Positions 35,560-46,060 of a stretch of 64,000 nucleotides of DNA are shown here, piece by piece; the stretch's first letter is position 1; every line of letters begins with the position of its first letter. Both the position numbers and the translations under genes were made by a program. The notes under the pieces were generated by a model, which searched no databases, was not told the origin of the DNA, and saw only the letters and a program-made list of their open reading frames with translations. Source of the stretch: a virus; IMG/VR virus record IMGVR_UViG_3300041809_000801, positions 1 to 64,000 of that record. One strand, given 5' to 3'.

Positions 35560-38208
35560 TTATTCCATCTCATAGCTGTTGAACATGTCGTTGCCACCAA
35601 TCTCCCAAACGAGGTCCGTTCTCGGAGCGAGTAGACCCATCTGGTGGTTTACATCCCAGTTCGCTACCTCTCCCGTTGGAGTGTTAGCGTTACCTACCAC
35701 CTGAATCCATTTGGCCGGATTGTTGATGTAATTGGAACCAAGGAACTGCCACAAGACTGTCCCATCATAAGTCGGCACGTCGTTGGTTGTACTGAAAGCG
35801 ATGCGAACGATGGCGCTTCCCTCGGAGTTGGTTCCCGAGCTATAATCCGCGTGAACAAACGGCATCGAGATAGAATTCACTGGAGGACTAAGCGCCGTGC
35901 CAACCGCAACAACGGGCAATGTGAGGTTGTTCAAGAATGTGGAGAAGGCGAAGTTCAGAAGAGTCACACTGCTAACCCCGGCGACGAGTCCCATCTGTGC
36001 CAAAGTGCTTGCCACATTCACAGTAAGTACATTGTTCGAAATCGTGACTGCCGAGGGGGATGTCAACACACTTACTACTGGAGCGGTCGTTCCTCCGATG
36101 ACAGCAAGTTCCAAGTTACCGTTGTTGTCAATAGCGTATTGCCCCGTGTAGAACGAGAGTCCCGGAGTCCACTGCTGTAAGTTGCTGGCTATGTACTGCC
36201 CATTCGTGGCTAGATAGTATGCTTGATACACAGAAGGGGCGAACTGTCCACCAACACCAGCCAGAGGAATCCAGTAGGTTGGACTGGTCAGCGGGTTTTG
36301 AACCCCACCAGCGGACCCAATTCCATTTTTCTTCAACGCTCGATACAACTGCCAGCCACCCGGCGTCCATACCCCTAAGCTAAAGCTGCCGGGGGTTGAT
36401 GCACTCACGGCACGCACTAAAGTGCCCTTGGAATAGGTGCCTAAATCGTTCCACACCTGAGGGGTGTTTTGCAGCGCCAGCCAATTTGCCGAACTCAACG
36501 GCGAAAGAAGCATACGACCATACGCAGCTAGTGTAGTAGTCGGGTTGTTCACATCGAAGATAGGAGCCTGATACAGCATTGGGTCGAACGGCGGCTCCTC
36601 GTACTGCTGAATGATGATGCGAAGAGTGTCATTGATTCCCGTGCCAACGCAGTTCAAATCTTGATAGTAACCCTGATAGTGCGGCTTTTGAGACGCGGTA
36701 AGAGCAGCGTATGCGGCGATTGTAATTTGTGGTGTGCCAATGTTGACCCATGTCACTTGACCGTCTGTGGTCACACCCTGAAGACTCGCGTTCCAAACAG
36801 GCTGGGTCACCCCTGATACTCCGCCTGTTACAGCGAGTTGGATGTTTCCATTGGTGTCCTGAATGGTGGTGCCCACCACATAGTTGGTGGATGTAATCCA
36901 AGCAATCTCGGGCGAACCTATGTTTTCCCATTCTGCCAGATTGTCAGGAGTCACCGCATCGAGTATGGTCGTCCAATCCGGTTCCACTGCTCCTGAGACT
37001 CCGGCAGTGATTACTCTCTGGAGATACCCATTCGAGTCCTGAATAATGGTTCCCAAGGCGTAAGATGTGTTCGCTGCCCATGAAATCGGGGCTGCAACGT
37101 ACGCGATAAGAACATAGTAAACTTGTTGACTACTGGGCAGCGTATTCAACTGTGCCTGTGTCAAATATTGGGGACTGATGAAACAATCAATGTTCTCATC
37201 AGAACCAAACACCGTAGTGAATTCCAATCCAACGTGAGCCGGTTTTGAGAGGTCGATAGCCCCATACAGGGAGTTGGTAATCTGTTGCAACTCTTGGAGA
37301 CTCTCAATGTCAACCAGTGGGTCGTCACCGCCAACATTGACGCTGACCTTTACTGCGTTACGGTCGCTCTGGTCATAGAAGCCTTCAGATATTAGCTTGT
37401 AGAGTTCTTCTACAACGATGTTCTTCCCGGTGTAAGCATAGATGACATCCTGAATGGACTTAGGTGTAGCTCCTTCCTGATAAGCCGCCAGAAGGTCTAC
37501 AAGCATATCACGATACCCAATCGGATAGGCGAGAGTGGCCGGAGCCGCTCCGGCATTTGTCCAAATCACAGAACCATCAATGGTCGTCGCTCCGGTTGTA
37601 AGAGCCCACGAAGGTTCCACACTCCCCGTTTGACCGGCTGTGGTTGCTATCTGGACGTTTCCATTACTGTCCAGAATCGCCGTGCGGAGAATCATTCCGG
37701 TGTCTGCTGCCCACTGTCCAAATGAAGCGCCAAAATCCCCCGAATCAAACTGAGACAACTGTTGAAAGTTGCCTGTAACAAAAAGAGGATTGGCATACTC
37801 ACGCTTGATGTCTGGAGGCGTAAGATATTGGGGATTTTTTGCAACGACATCGTATGAGTACATGTACTCAATGCGTGCCAATTCGATAGCCACGGCACGC
37901 AAGAATGAACCCCAAATGCTCTGGTCATTACGCATGGTATAGTAGTTCGCCATGGCGTTAATGAGGGATTGATACCGAGCGTCTTCGTACTGAAGCAAAT
38001 CTTCACGGGAGCGAAGATAGTATTGGTCTTCCTGCGTTACGATAGGCATCGGTACCCATACTGTCAAATTCTGGCTGGGCTCCTGATTCAAAGAGCCCAA
38101 GGAATCCACGCAAATATAGGTGACCTTGCTGTAGGTCACTGCATCGAGGTAATTGTACTGTATCGTGGAGGACCAAGTTCCCCGCGAATTGTAAAGTGGC
38201 GAGGCCAT
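35560..38208 (-). CDS. Baseplate or tail-fibre protein with repeated WxxNG modules
   Basis: The 882-residue protein has an N-terminal region RGTWSSTIQYNYLDAVTYSK (carbohydrate-binding-like start), a helical DQYYLRSREDLLQYEDARYQ to REYANPLF stretch, and three copies of a module with pattern W..(S/T).Y..GT.I.D.NG..Q...T.G.SG...P.W....T.DG...W.N.G (about 160-230, 375-440, 445-505). A C-terminal half of beta repeats follows. The modules recur once in the J-like protein next to it. A GGGAG ribosome site precedes the ATG. Confidence 0.78.
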   Translation of the reverse strand: MASPLYNSRGTWSSTIQYNYLDAVTYSKVTYICVDSLGSLNQEPSQNLTVWVPMPIVTQEDQYYLRSREDLLQYEDARYQSLINAMANYYTMRNDQSIWGSFLRAVAIELARIEYMYSYDVVAKNPQYLTPPDIKREYANPLFVTGNFQQLSQFDSGDFGASFGQWAADTGMILRTAILDSNGNVQIATTAGQTGSVEPSWALTTGATTIDGSVIWTNAGAAPATLAYPIGYRDMLVDLLAAYQEGATPKSIQDVIYAYTGKNIVVEELYKLISEGFYDQSDRNAVKVSVNVGGDDPLVDIESLQELQQITNSLYGAIDLSKPAHVGLEFTTVFGSDENIDCFISPQYLTQAQLNTLPSSQQVYYVLIAYVAAPISWAANTSYALGTIIQDSNGYLQRVITAGVSGAVEPDWTTILDAVTPDNLAEWENIGSPEIAWITSTNYVVGTTIQDTNGNIQLAVTGGVSGVTQPVWNASLQGVTTDGQVTWVNIGTPQITIAAYAALTASQKPHYQGYYQDLNCVGTGINDTLRIIIQQYEEPPFDPMLYQAPIFDVNNPTTTLAAYGRMLLSPLSSANWLALQNTPQVWNDLGTYSKGTLVRAVSASTPGSFSLGVWTPGGWQLYRALKKNGIGSAGGVQNPLTSPTYWIPLAGVGGQFAPSVYQAYYLATNGQYIASNLQQWTPGLSFYTGQYAIDNNGNLELAVIGGTTAPVVSVLTSPSAVTISNNVLTVNVASTLAQMGLVAGVSSVTLLNFAFSTFLNNLTLPVVAVGTALSPPVNSISMPFVHADYSSGTNSEGSAIVRIAFSTTNDVPTYDGTVLWQFLGSNYINNPAKWIQVVGNANTPTGEVANWDVNHQMGLLAPRTDLVWEIGGNDMFNSYEME

Positions 38209-38210
38209 CC

Positions 38211-41200
38211 TTAGCTCCCTGTTGTCACGTAGTTAATCGTAATGCGTCCGGGCACAAGATACTCTGTCGAAGACATAGTAATGTCGCTTGCCCCGCCCTC
38301 TCCATATACCTGATACGTGACAAAGAAGGAAAGAAGGGAAGGATTCGTCAAAGTTTGTGGCAATGTGATGATGACCTTCTGGTTGTACGCGGAACTCAAA
38401 GCCGTTGTTGTATTGATTTGGTCATTGGTTCCAATGATGTAAAAATAGCCATTACCAGACACAGTTGCCGGAGCGGTTGCGGTAGTCAAAAATTGCTGAA
38501 CCGAACTGGTGCGGGTGTAAGCCTGACCCTGATATAGGAACCCAACAAACGCATCTGCTTGACCGCCTGAAGGAAGCGTACTGTCAGGAAGGACTGGGCT
38601 CTGCGTTATGAAGCTGTGCGCCGGGGTCGCAACTCCAGCAAAAGCTGGGTCAGAGGACAGAGGAATCCACGTAGTCGCGGTCGGAATGACCACTCCAATA
38701 TCGTAGGAACCATCACTCTTAGCACACTTAACCAGCGGAAGGTTGACTGTTTGCACTCCGGTGACCCCCATGACTTGTTGAACAAGTTCCGATTGATACA
38801 AAGTGCCACTGGCATTATCGAGAACAAGGTCTATGGTGCTGCGAATAATTGGGTCAACCACATCCGCTGAGGCGTTTGATTGCAAAGTCACAGTCATGGT
38901 GATGTCAACCGGATTGGCAATCATCGCCTTCACAAGGACATCAGCCGCAGCGTGCTTAAACGTATCAATTTGGTTAGCAAGAACCTCTACGAAAGCGGGG
39001 TACTCGGTGGCAAATGTGAATGCCTCAGTAATGAAATAGGACACGCTCACCGCTGCCCCATCCGGGATACGGGTGGTTCCAATATTCGCCGCCGAGCGTG
39101 CGATTGCTGCTGTGCCTGAAACTGAATCCACCGTGAGAACGAAATCCTGATTCTCCACCATCACGGTGCCGTTGTAAGTAACCTTGATGTAGCGATTGTC
39201 GTGTGGAATCAACGCCCCCACCAACCCAGTGGAGGCCGAAAGATTGACCGTTCCATCAGGGTTCAACGAGGCACCATCCAACGTGAGCGTTGTGTTTCCA
39301 TAGCTTTCAGGGAGCCACGTGTTATGTACGAATCCTTGATTGTCAAGAGTGGAGTATGTTGTACCTGAGAGGGTCTGAGATTCGTTCGATACGAACGTCA
39401 AATTTTCAGCTACCTCAAACTCATTGTAGGTCACTAGAAGCTGCTGATTATTTTGAATGCTGCTTCCCGTAACTGTGCCTGTAGTGGGGATAACAGCAGT
39501 GTTCAGGGATGACGTGAAGGTCACCGTAAAGGACGTTCCATTTGAAGAAGAAACAGTCAGGACTGTACCAGAAGGGAACTGAGTTGCGAGTTGTGGGTTC
39601 GTCAAATTATTGACAGTAATCTGAGCCCCGATGCCAAACAGGTTATTGCAGGTAAAAATTGCCTGACTGGTAGCGCCCAAAATCTGAATTGCCGTAACCG
39701 GATAAGTCACTGTCAACGGCTGAATGCCATAGGTGTGATACGGTCCTGTCGAAACGATAGTGTAATCTGCACCGAATCCATATAAAGTAGATTGGTCAGT
39801 GGAGCGCACCGATACCACATTACCAAGAACCCCGTTAATACCTACCGTCAAACTCATAGCCGAGGCGATTGTCACAGGAGTGCCAGTGATGGCTGTAACT
39901 GTTGTTGTGACCGGGGCAGTTGTCGTGGTGGAAACATCAACCATGTCTCCGGCTTGGTTGGAACCGCCATTCAACAAGAAGTCAGAAGTATGAATGAGGT
40001 CTATGAGGTTTGTAGCCACCGTTCCCGTTTGATTTTCCTGACCTATGACAGAATTCACCGAAATGACTGGCTGAAAAGCGGGGGTATCAGTAAGAGGAGA
40101 CTGGTATCGAGCCAACAACTGATACGTTGTGCTCCCCGACTGAGTGGACAAGCTGGCGATTGCCGCCTTGTTAGTCGCCGGGACGCCGTTGAGCACTAAG
40201 GGAACAGAAATTTGAGAAAGCGAATCGCCAACAATCTGATAAGCCAAGTCAGTTGGGCTCAAAATGATATACCCAGCGACGTTATCAAACTGAGAATTCT
40301 CCAAACCAAGATAGAAGCTGCCGTTAGAGCCAGTGACAAGAAGCTGCACAGCTTGATACAACGGGTATGAGAGCGATGAGTTCGGAATTTGAGCGTTCAG
40401 CGTGTTTCTATTGAATGCGTTAAGCGTGATGTAGGTCGAGGGTGTTCCAAAAGTGCCTGTATTTTGGTATTGAAAAGCGATGACCTCATCCTGCTCAGAG
40501 AAACTAACACCCTTTGTGTAGATGTCCACACAACCATATACATGTTTCTGACGGATTGGGTCCCAATCGCGGAGCATCTCAGTGTCCCCGGCAGCTACCA
40601 CAATCGCGTCAACAATTCCGGGCGTAGCCAGAGCCGTGGTGCGGTATCCGTTGCGAGTACCGGAGTCAACCCCTGTATCAAGTCGAATGAGGATACGAGC
40701 AGCGAAACTGGAATTGATTTCGTCATCTTGTCCAAAAGCGGCGGCTGTCAAATTGGTGCAATACCATCCAGAGGGGGCTCCAGTGCCGATATTGTTGATA
40801 GTCCCCGCCCCCACGTTCGTATTACTGCCTGTGGATTGACACGAAGCTGGAACACTAACTGCCCACCACCCATTAACCGGGTCGTAGTAAGTGTTGATAG
40901 AGTTGGCTGCGATACTAGCCGAGCCTGTTGTCACAAAATTCAAGGCTGGGGTTTCTGCGTCAGCAACCGTTGAGACAACAAGGCCGATAGGGAAGGTTAC
41001 CGAAGAAGTAGGCTTAACATACGTGTAGAAAGTGATGTTGACAACAGAACTAGTCGCTCCCTTACGAGTCAACCCAGCCCGTTCGCCCAGCACATCGAAC
41101 TGGTTGTCGATGAATGTTTGAGTGTCAGCGGAGTTTAACCCATACGCACGCGAAATCTGTTGCTTTATTGGAGAAGAATTGAATGGATCACTGATGCCGT

Positions 41201-42395
41201 TCCCACTCGTATTATCTATCTGTGCAAGCCCCGATACTGATTGACTCACACGAGAGAACCATTCGCGTACGCTCATGTTCGAGAGTTCAATCGAAACCGG
41301 ATCAATCATAAGGTCGCGGAGTTCGGAACGCGGTGACAGGTCGAGATTCGGATAGTTGCGGTTGACCTGCGTAATCATCCGACCTGCGATGTCTTCTTTA
41401 CGCTGAAGGGCAAGAAAATCCGTAAGCTGTACAAGCTTGAGATTTACATAGCCGCATGTAATCGGACCGTTCTGTTGTGATTCGAAAATAGCCTGAGTGT
41501 TGGGGTCTTGAATCACCGTGGAGAGCATCGCATAGAATATGTCCGCCCCAGCCACATCTGACTGTGGGACATCCACGTAGTTGTAGTTGTTCTGTTGAAC
41601 CGTGTTGATAGTCGTCACAGTTTGAGTTCCACCAAGCCCGTCGTAAGAAGTGGCAGACTGAGTAGACAGTACAGAAGTATCCGACCGGCTCAATTGTGAT
41701 GGCGGAACAACGTCTCCATATTGAACATAGGTGGGGTTGATGCCATCCGAGTCAGTGCTCAACAAAACACGGGTACCAACGGTTCCGGGGTATGTTGGTT
41801 CTAGCCATTCAATACGACAGATGTTTTGTGCCATGTAGGAGCGCACCGCAGAGGGAGGACCGATAACAATCCCGGAACCACTCACGTAAGGAATGAGGAT
41901 GAACTTCAATGTAGGAGTGACAGCAATGTAGCCGAGATTCTCCCACACCACCCCATTGTCCGTTGTAGAAGCACCAACGGTTGTATTGAAGTTTGGAATG
42001 ATTAGACCCGAGGTTCCGGCTGTAGTCACAAGCTGAACATATCCGTTGGGGTCAACCAGCCGAAAGTTGAGAATGTACGCTGTGCTTGCTGCCCATGAAG
42101 CGGCGAGTGGGTCGTAGTTGCGACCAAGAATTTGAACGGTAAGGTCACCCTGCGTGGGATCAATCGTTATAGTTCCACCGAACTGGTTTTGCCCATTGAC
42201 CAGAAGAGGGTCTTTGTTGTAGGTGATTTCATTGTACGCAAGAACCTCAATCTGGCTCGTATTTGCATCGGCGTAGATGATGTAAGGAAGGGCTGTCGTA
42301 TCAACAGAGATAGAACTCGTCTGTCCCTGCGTGATTGTGGGCAGAATTGGAGTCACCGATATGAGAGCCGTCAATGAAACATCTGGTGTGGGCAT
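38211..42395 (-). CDS. Baseplate J-like protein (baseplate wedge)
   Basis: The 1394-residue protein has an N-terminal region with a WxxNG module (WAASTAYILNFRLVDPNGYV). It continues with a Baseplate_J-like core: DFLALQRKEDIAGRMITQVN, SPRSELRDLMIDPVSIELSN, FDVLGERAGLTRKGATSSVV, then DDEINSSFAARILIRLDTGV and GYRTTALATPGIVDAIVVAA. These features (E.. domain entry, long Ser/Thr-rich insertions, TTALATPGV) are typical of T4 gp6-like wedge proteins and Mu gpJ. The large middle insertions are rich in Thr and Val. It is translated from an ATG overlapping the stop of the next gene upstream. Confidence 0.87.
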   Translation of the reverse strand: MPTPDVSLTALISVTPILPTITQGQTSSISVDTTALPYIIYADANTSQIEVLAYNEITYNKDPLLVNGQNQFGGTITIDPTQGDLTVQILGRNYDPLAASWAASTAYILNFRLVDPNGYVQLVTTAGTSGLIIPNFNTTVGASTTDNGVVWENLGYIAVTPTLKFILIPYVSGSGIVIGPPSAVRSYMAQNICRIEWLEPTYPGTVGTRVLLSTDSDGINPTYVQYGDVVPPSQLSRSDTSVLSTQSATSYDGLGGTQTVTTINTVQQNNYNYVDVPQSDVAGADIFYAMLSTVIQDPNTQAIFESQQNGPITCGYVNLKLVQLTDFLALQRKEDIAGRMITQVNRNYPNLDLSPRSELRDLMIDPVSIELSNMSVREWFSRVSQSVSGLAQIDNTSGNGISDPFNSSPIKQQISRAYGLNSADTQTFIDNQFDVLGERAGLTRKGATSSVVNITFYTYVKPTSSVTFPIGLVVSTVADAETPALNFVTTGSASIAANSINTYYDPVNGWWAVSVPASCQSTGSNTNVGAGTINNIGTGAPSGWYCTNLTAAAFGQDDEINSSFAARILIRLDTGVDSGTRNGYRTTALATPGIVDAIVVAAGDTEMLRDWDPIRQKHVYGCVDIYTKGVSFSEQDEVIAFQYQNTGTFGTPSTYITLNAFNRNTLNAQIPNSSLSYPLYQAVQLLVTGSNGSFYLGLENSQFDNVAGYIILSPTDLAYQIVGDSLSQISVPLVLNGVPATNKAAIASLSTQSGSTTYQLLARYQSPLTDTPAFQPVISVNSVIGQENQTGTVATNLIDLIHTSDFLLNGGSNQAGDMVDVSTTTTAPVTTTVTAITGTPVTIASAMSLTVGINGVLGNVVSVRSTDQSTLYGFGADYTIVSTGPYHTYGIQPLTVTYPVTAIQILGATSQAIFTCNNLFGIGAQITVNNLTNPQLATQFPSGTVLTVSSSNGTSFTVTFTSSLNTAVIPTTGTVTGSSIQNNQQLLVTYNEFEVAENLTFVSNESQTLSGTTYSTLDNQGFVHNTWLPESYGNTTLTLDGASLNPDGTVNLSASTGLVGALIPHDNRYIKVTYNGTVMVENQDFVLTVDSVSGTAAIARSAANIGTTRIPDGAAVSVSYFITEAFTFATEYPAFVEVLANQIDTFKHAAADVLVKAMIANPVDITMTVTLQSNASADVVDPIIRSTIDLVLDNASGTLYQSELVQQVMGVTGVQTVNLPLVKCAKSDGSYDIGVVIPTATTWIPLSSDPAFAGVATPAHSFITQSPVLPDSTLPSGGQADAFVGFLYQGQAYTRTSSVQQFLTTATAPATVSGNGYFYIIGTNDQINTTTALSSAYNQKVIITLPQTLTNPSLLSFFVTYQVYGEGGASDITMSSTEYLVPGRITINYVTTGS

Positions 42396-43168
42396 TATTG
42401 ATTACCTACTAACTGGGATGACGTGGTTAATGAAAAACTGACCGGGGTTGCATTGGGAGTGCCATAGGATGTAATGTCCGCCGAAACAGCAATGGAGTTC
42501 GGGTCGATTGTGTTCGTCTGCAAGTTCTGTATGTCTTTCAGCATCTCCTGTGGGTCGAGAGACTGCACTGTTCTTTGGGCCGATTGGATGCTCTTCAAGT
42601 TCTGAAGAGCGGTCAAAATCTGGTTCGAAACATCGGCATCTGTAATCGTCACTCCCCATTTCTTTCCGACATACGTCTTAATCGGACAAGTGAACTGCGG
42701 GTAAAACTGACATTGGGAGGTCAGCACCATCTTCAGCACTCGCTGAACCATTTTGTCGGTGCCAACGATGTGAATAACTGAACCATTGCTGGCTGGTTTA
42801 ATGTCGTTCAACTGCCCCGCCGTACCACACTTCAAGCAAAAGTTTTTGATGGTGGTGTAGGAGACTTCAATGAGCGGCACATACCAACGAACCGGCTTCC
42901 TGAACATGATTTTGTAAAACTGGTCAGAAGTTGTAACTCGGTTAATGTCCGGGGTCACAGTGTACCCATACGTCGGGTCATCCGCCTGAACCAACTGACC
43001 TCCAATGTAAACCTGCACCTGACTAGCCCCATTGATAGGCGCACGCATGTTCAATGCCACGTTGCTGGCAAGATGGAAAGTCATAAAGTCCTGCCAGTCA
43101 ATGACATACCTTTCAAATGACTGCTGATGGTTACATGGAGCTAACCGAATATTGAAGTCATAACTCAT
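42395..43168 (-). CDS. Baseplate wedge-associated protein (gp25-like candidate)
   Basis: The 257-residue protein includes LMMK-type beta strands and a CLKCGTAGQLNDIKPASNGS segment in the centre, an RMFRKPVRWYVPLIEVSYTT-type strand region, and a Gln/Asn-rich C-terminus. The position between the J-like gene and a helical gene and the size suggest a gp25- or gp53-like wedge subunit. The assignment rests on synteny with known myovirus baseplate modules; no decisive motif is visible. Confidence 0.55.
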   Translation of the reverse strand: MSYDFNIRLAPCNHQQSFERYVIDWQDFMTFHLASNVALNMRAPINGASQVQVYIGGQLVQADDPTYGYTVTPDINRVTTSDQFYKIMFRKPVRWYVPLIEVSYTTIKNFCLKCGTAGQLNDIKPASNGSVIHIVGTDKMVQRVLKMVLTSQCQFYPQFTCPIKTYVGKKWGVTITDADVSNQILTALQNLKSIQSAQRTVQSLDPQEMLKDIQNLQTNTIDPNSIAVSADITSYGTPNATPVSFSLTTSSQLVGNQ

Positions 43169-43854
43169 TAAGTTTCGACGGCTCCTTGTTCCTTGATAGA
43201 AATTGGCAGTCCCAATGATGGGTCAGAGTGGTTCATCTGCTCCAACTCCCAAATGGTTGGAGTGTCGGCCTGATTGACGCGGAAGTACGGCTGACCCTTA
43301 TACAGGCTGTTAATGTCGTCTACTAGAACAGCCACGTACTCAGGTTTCGAGAAATAACTGTTGATTTTTGTCAAGAGCGGTTGAAGCGTGTCAGGAATAC
43401 CATTCGCGGTGCTAGTGGCTGGCTGGATGAAATCGTGAGCATACTGGGCCCTGTCTTCACTTTTTTCAATCAAACAGCGAATTTGGTTCATGTGAAAAAC
43501 AGCCTCTTCATCTCGTTGAAGCATGTCTTTGAACTGAGTCTTAATTTTGCTCATCAACACCATGGGCAATTGGTCATTATCATAGGGGTAAGCGAAATGC
43601 CCATACTGCCCCGGCTTCCATAGGGTCTTAGAGAACGTTGGAGCAAGCGGCTGGTCGTTGACGGTGCTGTAATATTTTTCCAACACTCCCGCCGTTTTGC
43701 GAAGTTGCTGTGCTCGAATCTGATGAAACTGAGAGATGGGAGTGAGGTTATTTTGACGAGCGGAGACCCATGCTTGGAAGGCATTCCACTGGCTGGCCGA
43801 AAAATGCCCCAAGAAATGAAATGGAGGATGTGCGTAAGCGTATTGAAATGCCAT
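43168..43854 (-). CDS. Structural-region helical protein, unknown
   Basis: From MAFQYAYAHPPFHFLGHFSA the product is 228 residues: a Trp/Phe-rich start, then mostly helices (WVSARQNNLTPISQFHQIRA, MLQRDEEAVFHMNQIRCLIE) and a short C-terminal IWELEQMNHSDPSLGLPISI. Its place in the tail module suggests a baseplate or tail assembly component. A TTG one codon upstream is in frame. No family recognised. Confidence 0.6.
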   Translation of the reverse strand: MAFQYAYAHPPFHFLGHFSASQWNAFQAWVSARQNNLTPISQFHQIRAQQLRKTAGVLEKYYSTVNDQPLAPTFSKTLWKPGQYGHFAYPYDNDQLPMVLMSKIKTQFKDMLQRDEEAVFHMNQIRCLIEKSEDRAQYAHDFIQPATSTANGIPDTLQPLLTKINSYFSKPEYVAVLVDDINSLYKGQPYFRVNQADTPTIWELEQMNHSDPSLGLPISIKEQGAVET

Positions 43855-46049
43855 CAATCTGTCTCGTAGTACGTCGTCGTTGTGTAAGAGCAGGTCAACC
43901 CGCCCACTTCATTTGTTGCGGTATATCCCAGCGTCCCGTTGTAGTCGGAGTATCCGCCTTGACCATCGCTGGTGCTCTCAGGAATAATGTTGCTTGCTAT
44001 GGCGGTGATGGAATAGGTCTGCAAATACCCCGACTGACCGCCGACTGTGGCGGGAGTGGATGAGGTTGGAGTCGAACTAGTTCCTATATCCTGAGTGTAG
44101 TTACTGCTGCTGGTATCCCCAAAGTCATCACTGTAGTTCAAGGTTATGTTGGCAGAAAAATCTACCGACAGCGGATCGTTGCCCCCCGGCGTGAAAACTT
44201 GAGCCGTGATCGTAACAGGGGTTGAACTTGTCCAGAATGATGGGTTCACTGTGAAGTTGTACGGCACAGGAGCAACATACGTCACACCAGTTGCTGTGAT
44301 AGTCCCGACGTTGCCGTTAATGTAGGTCACCGTGCCGGTTGTGAACGCATTGCCGCTCAAATATGTGAGCGTACCTGAGACCATAAGGCTGACCGTCAAG
44401 GTCTGATTTGTGGTTGATATGGGGGCGACGAATGGAACATTCCATCCTGTGAGCCAACCATTAGAATCCAAATTGGGAACAGGTGTGCCGGTCGAAGTCG
44501 CTCCCGCAATTGCACAAGAGCAATTGACCGTGTTCCCTGTTCCAAACGCGCCCTGCTGCTGTGGAGAGAACGCCTTATTCAAAGAGATGACCAGTGTGTT
44601 ATTACCACCATTCGCTGTGGTTGTAGATGGCGATACAGCAGCGACCGCTGGCATGTTCATGTAATCCACTTCGAAATTGAACGTGTTTCCACCTGTTGAA
44701 CCCGAGGGCACAAAGAGGTCAAAAGAGTTGTTGGCGCTATTGAACCAAGAAACATCGTCCGCCGTGACTATCAAACTAGTGGAGAGCACACGAGATGTAC
44801 TAATGGGGTTGGCGGTATACCCATTGTAGTTTAGAGTAAAGTTTGTGCCATCATACCCGACCGAAAGCAGCCCTAAGTAAGCTGTATTATCGGATGAGGA
44901 AAGTTGAAACCCTGCTGGGAAATACGCCGTCTTGCTAACAGGTTGTCCATTGTATGTCTGGAACGTGTACGTGTTAGAACTGGCACTGTTGTACAAATAC
45001 AAGGTGCCTGTCGTCCCTTCGAGAATGGGGCAGTAGGACTTCGAAGTGTACACAATGCCGGAGACATTGACCGTCAACGTAATTGGATTGCCGGTCAACT
45101 GAAGATTGGTCGGGCCTCCAGCCGGGGTAATCGTCAGATTTCCAGTGGGTGTGCTTGCTGCCGGTGCTGAAATCAAAATAACTGGGTCGAGTTCGCCAGA
45201 ACCAGATTGGATGTGCAGCACACGTCCACTGTGATACCAGTAATCCCAGTCAGCCTCAATTGGATACACTCCGGGTTGAGGGAACGTCACTGAGACTGAA
45301 CTGGTACCGATGTAGCCACCCGAGCCGCTTGTTAAAGGAGGAGCAGGAAGCAGTGGGTACCCATTAACGACAGTCATGGTTTGGTGCGAACCACCCAAGA
45401 CTGAACCCTTCCCTGACCATGTTGGGAGTCCGCCTGTGGCTGAAGCACCCAAGCCCCATATTGAACTATCCTTGTAGGTATGGGTCAGGGTGTAAGCACC
45501 GGCTGCGGGTACCAAAATGTAACCAGTGATGCAAACGTTGAAATTCTGAGTATAGGGAGGGAAGCTAACATAACTGGCTACAGTTCCTGTTGCAGTCAGA
45601 GTAGCCCAGTTCGGGTCGCTCCCGTTTCCCACGCCGCTTACGAAGGCGTCAAAGGCCAGAGAATTGTTTGTTCCTGTGGCGGTCGCTGTGCTGATATAGC
45701 GAACTGTAGCCCCGTAGCCGATGGCTGTTGAGTCACTCGGATTACACCAAATATACGAAGCAACTGGACCACTCGTAGGAGAGTCACCCCAAGCGGCGGC
45801 ATTCACGATGCTTCCAACTTGAATGAACCCATTCGTTGTTTGCCAGTTGACCTGCGCTACAGGCGTCGTGTAGTGCGTCCCGGCAATGGTTGCAGCCCCC
45901 GTGAGGTTATCCGTACCACCATTCGCCCCCGTGTAGGAGAACGTTGCTGACCCAGCACCTGTGGTTGTATCAACAGGCACCGAAACAGAAATGGTTTGAG
46001 GGTTTGCTCCCCCTACTGTGACTGTAATTGTTTCGTATTGAGTTGCCAT
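43854..46049 (-). CDS. Adhesin-like protein with PA14-like and Ig-like beta domains
   Basis: The 731-residue protein is almost all beta and very rich in Thr, Ser, Gly and Asn. Residues about 150-290 (YTQNFNVCITGYILVPAAGA, YTLTHTYKDSSIWGLGA, GVYPIEADWDYWYHSGRVLH) look like a PA14 sugar-binding domain. The rest consists of Ig-like sandwich repeats (PNLQLTGNPITLTVNVSG-type strands). Such proteins form tail fibres or spikes that contact the host surface. AAGAGG precedes the ATG. Confidence 0.78.
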   Translation of the reverse strand: MATQYETITVTVGGANPQTISVSVPVDTTTGAGSATFSYTGANGGTDNLTGAATIAGTHYTTPVAQVNWQTTNGFIQVGSIVNAAAWGDSPTSGPVASYIWCNPSDSTAIGYGATVRYISTATATGTNNSLAFDAFVSGVGNGSDPNWATLTATGTVASYVSFPPYTQNFNVCITGYILVPAAGAYTLTHTYKDSSIWGLGASATGGLPTWSGKGSVLGGSHQTMTVVNGYPLLPAPPLTSGSGGYIGTSSVSVTFPQPGVYPIEADWDYWYHSGRVLHIQSGSGELDPVILISAPAASTPTGNLTITPAGGPTNLQLTGNPITLTVNVSGIVYTSKSYCPILEGTTGTLYLYNSASSNTYTFQTYNGQPVSKTAYFPAGFQLSSSDNTAYLGLLSVGYDGTNFTLNYNGYTANPISTSRVLSTSLIVTADDVSWFNSANNSFDLFVPSGSTGGNTFNFEVDYMNMPAVAAVSPSTTTANGGNNTLVISLNKAFSPQQQGAFGTGNTVNCSCAIAGATSTGTPVPNLDSNGWLTGWNVPFVAPISTTNQTLTVSLMVSGTLTYLSGNAFTTGTVTYINGNVGTITATGVTYVAPVPYNFTVNPSFWTSSTPVTITAQVFTPGGNDPLSVDFSANITLNYSDDFGDTSSSNYTQDIGTSSTPTSSTPATVGGQSGYLQTYSITAIASNIIPESTSDGQGGYSDYNGTLGYTATNEVGGLTCSYTTTTYYETD

Positions 46050-46060
46050 TTTTAGACCTC

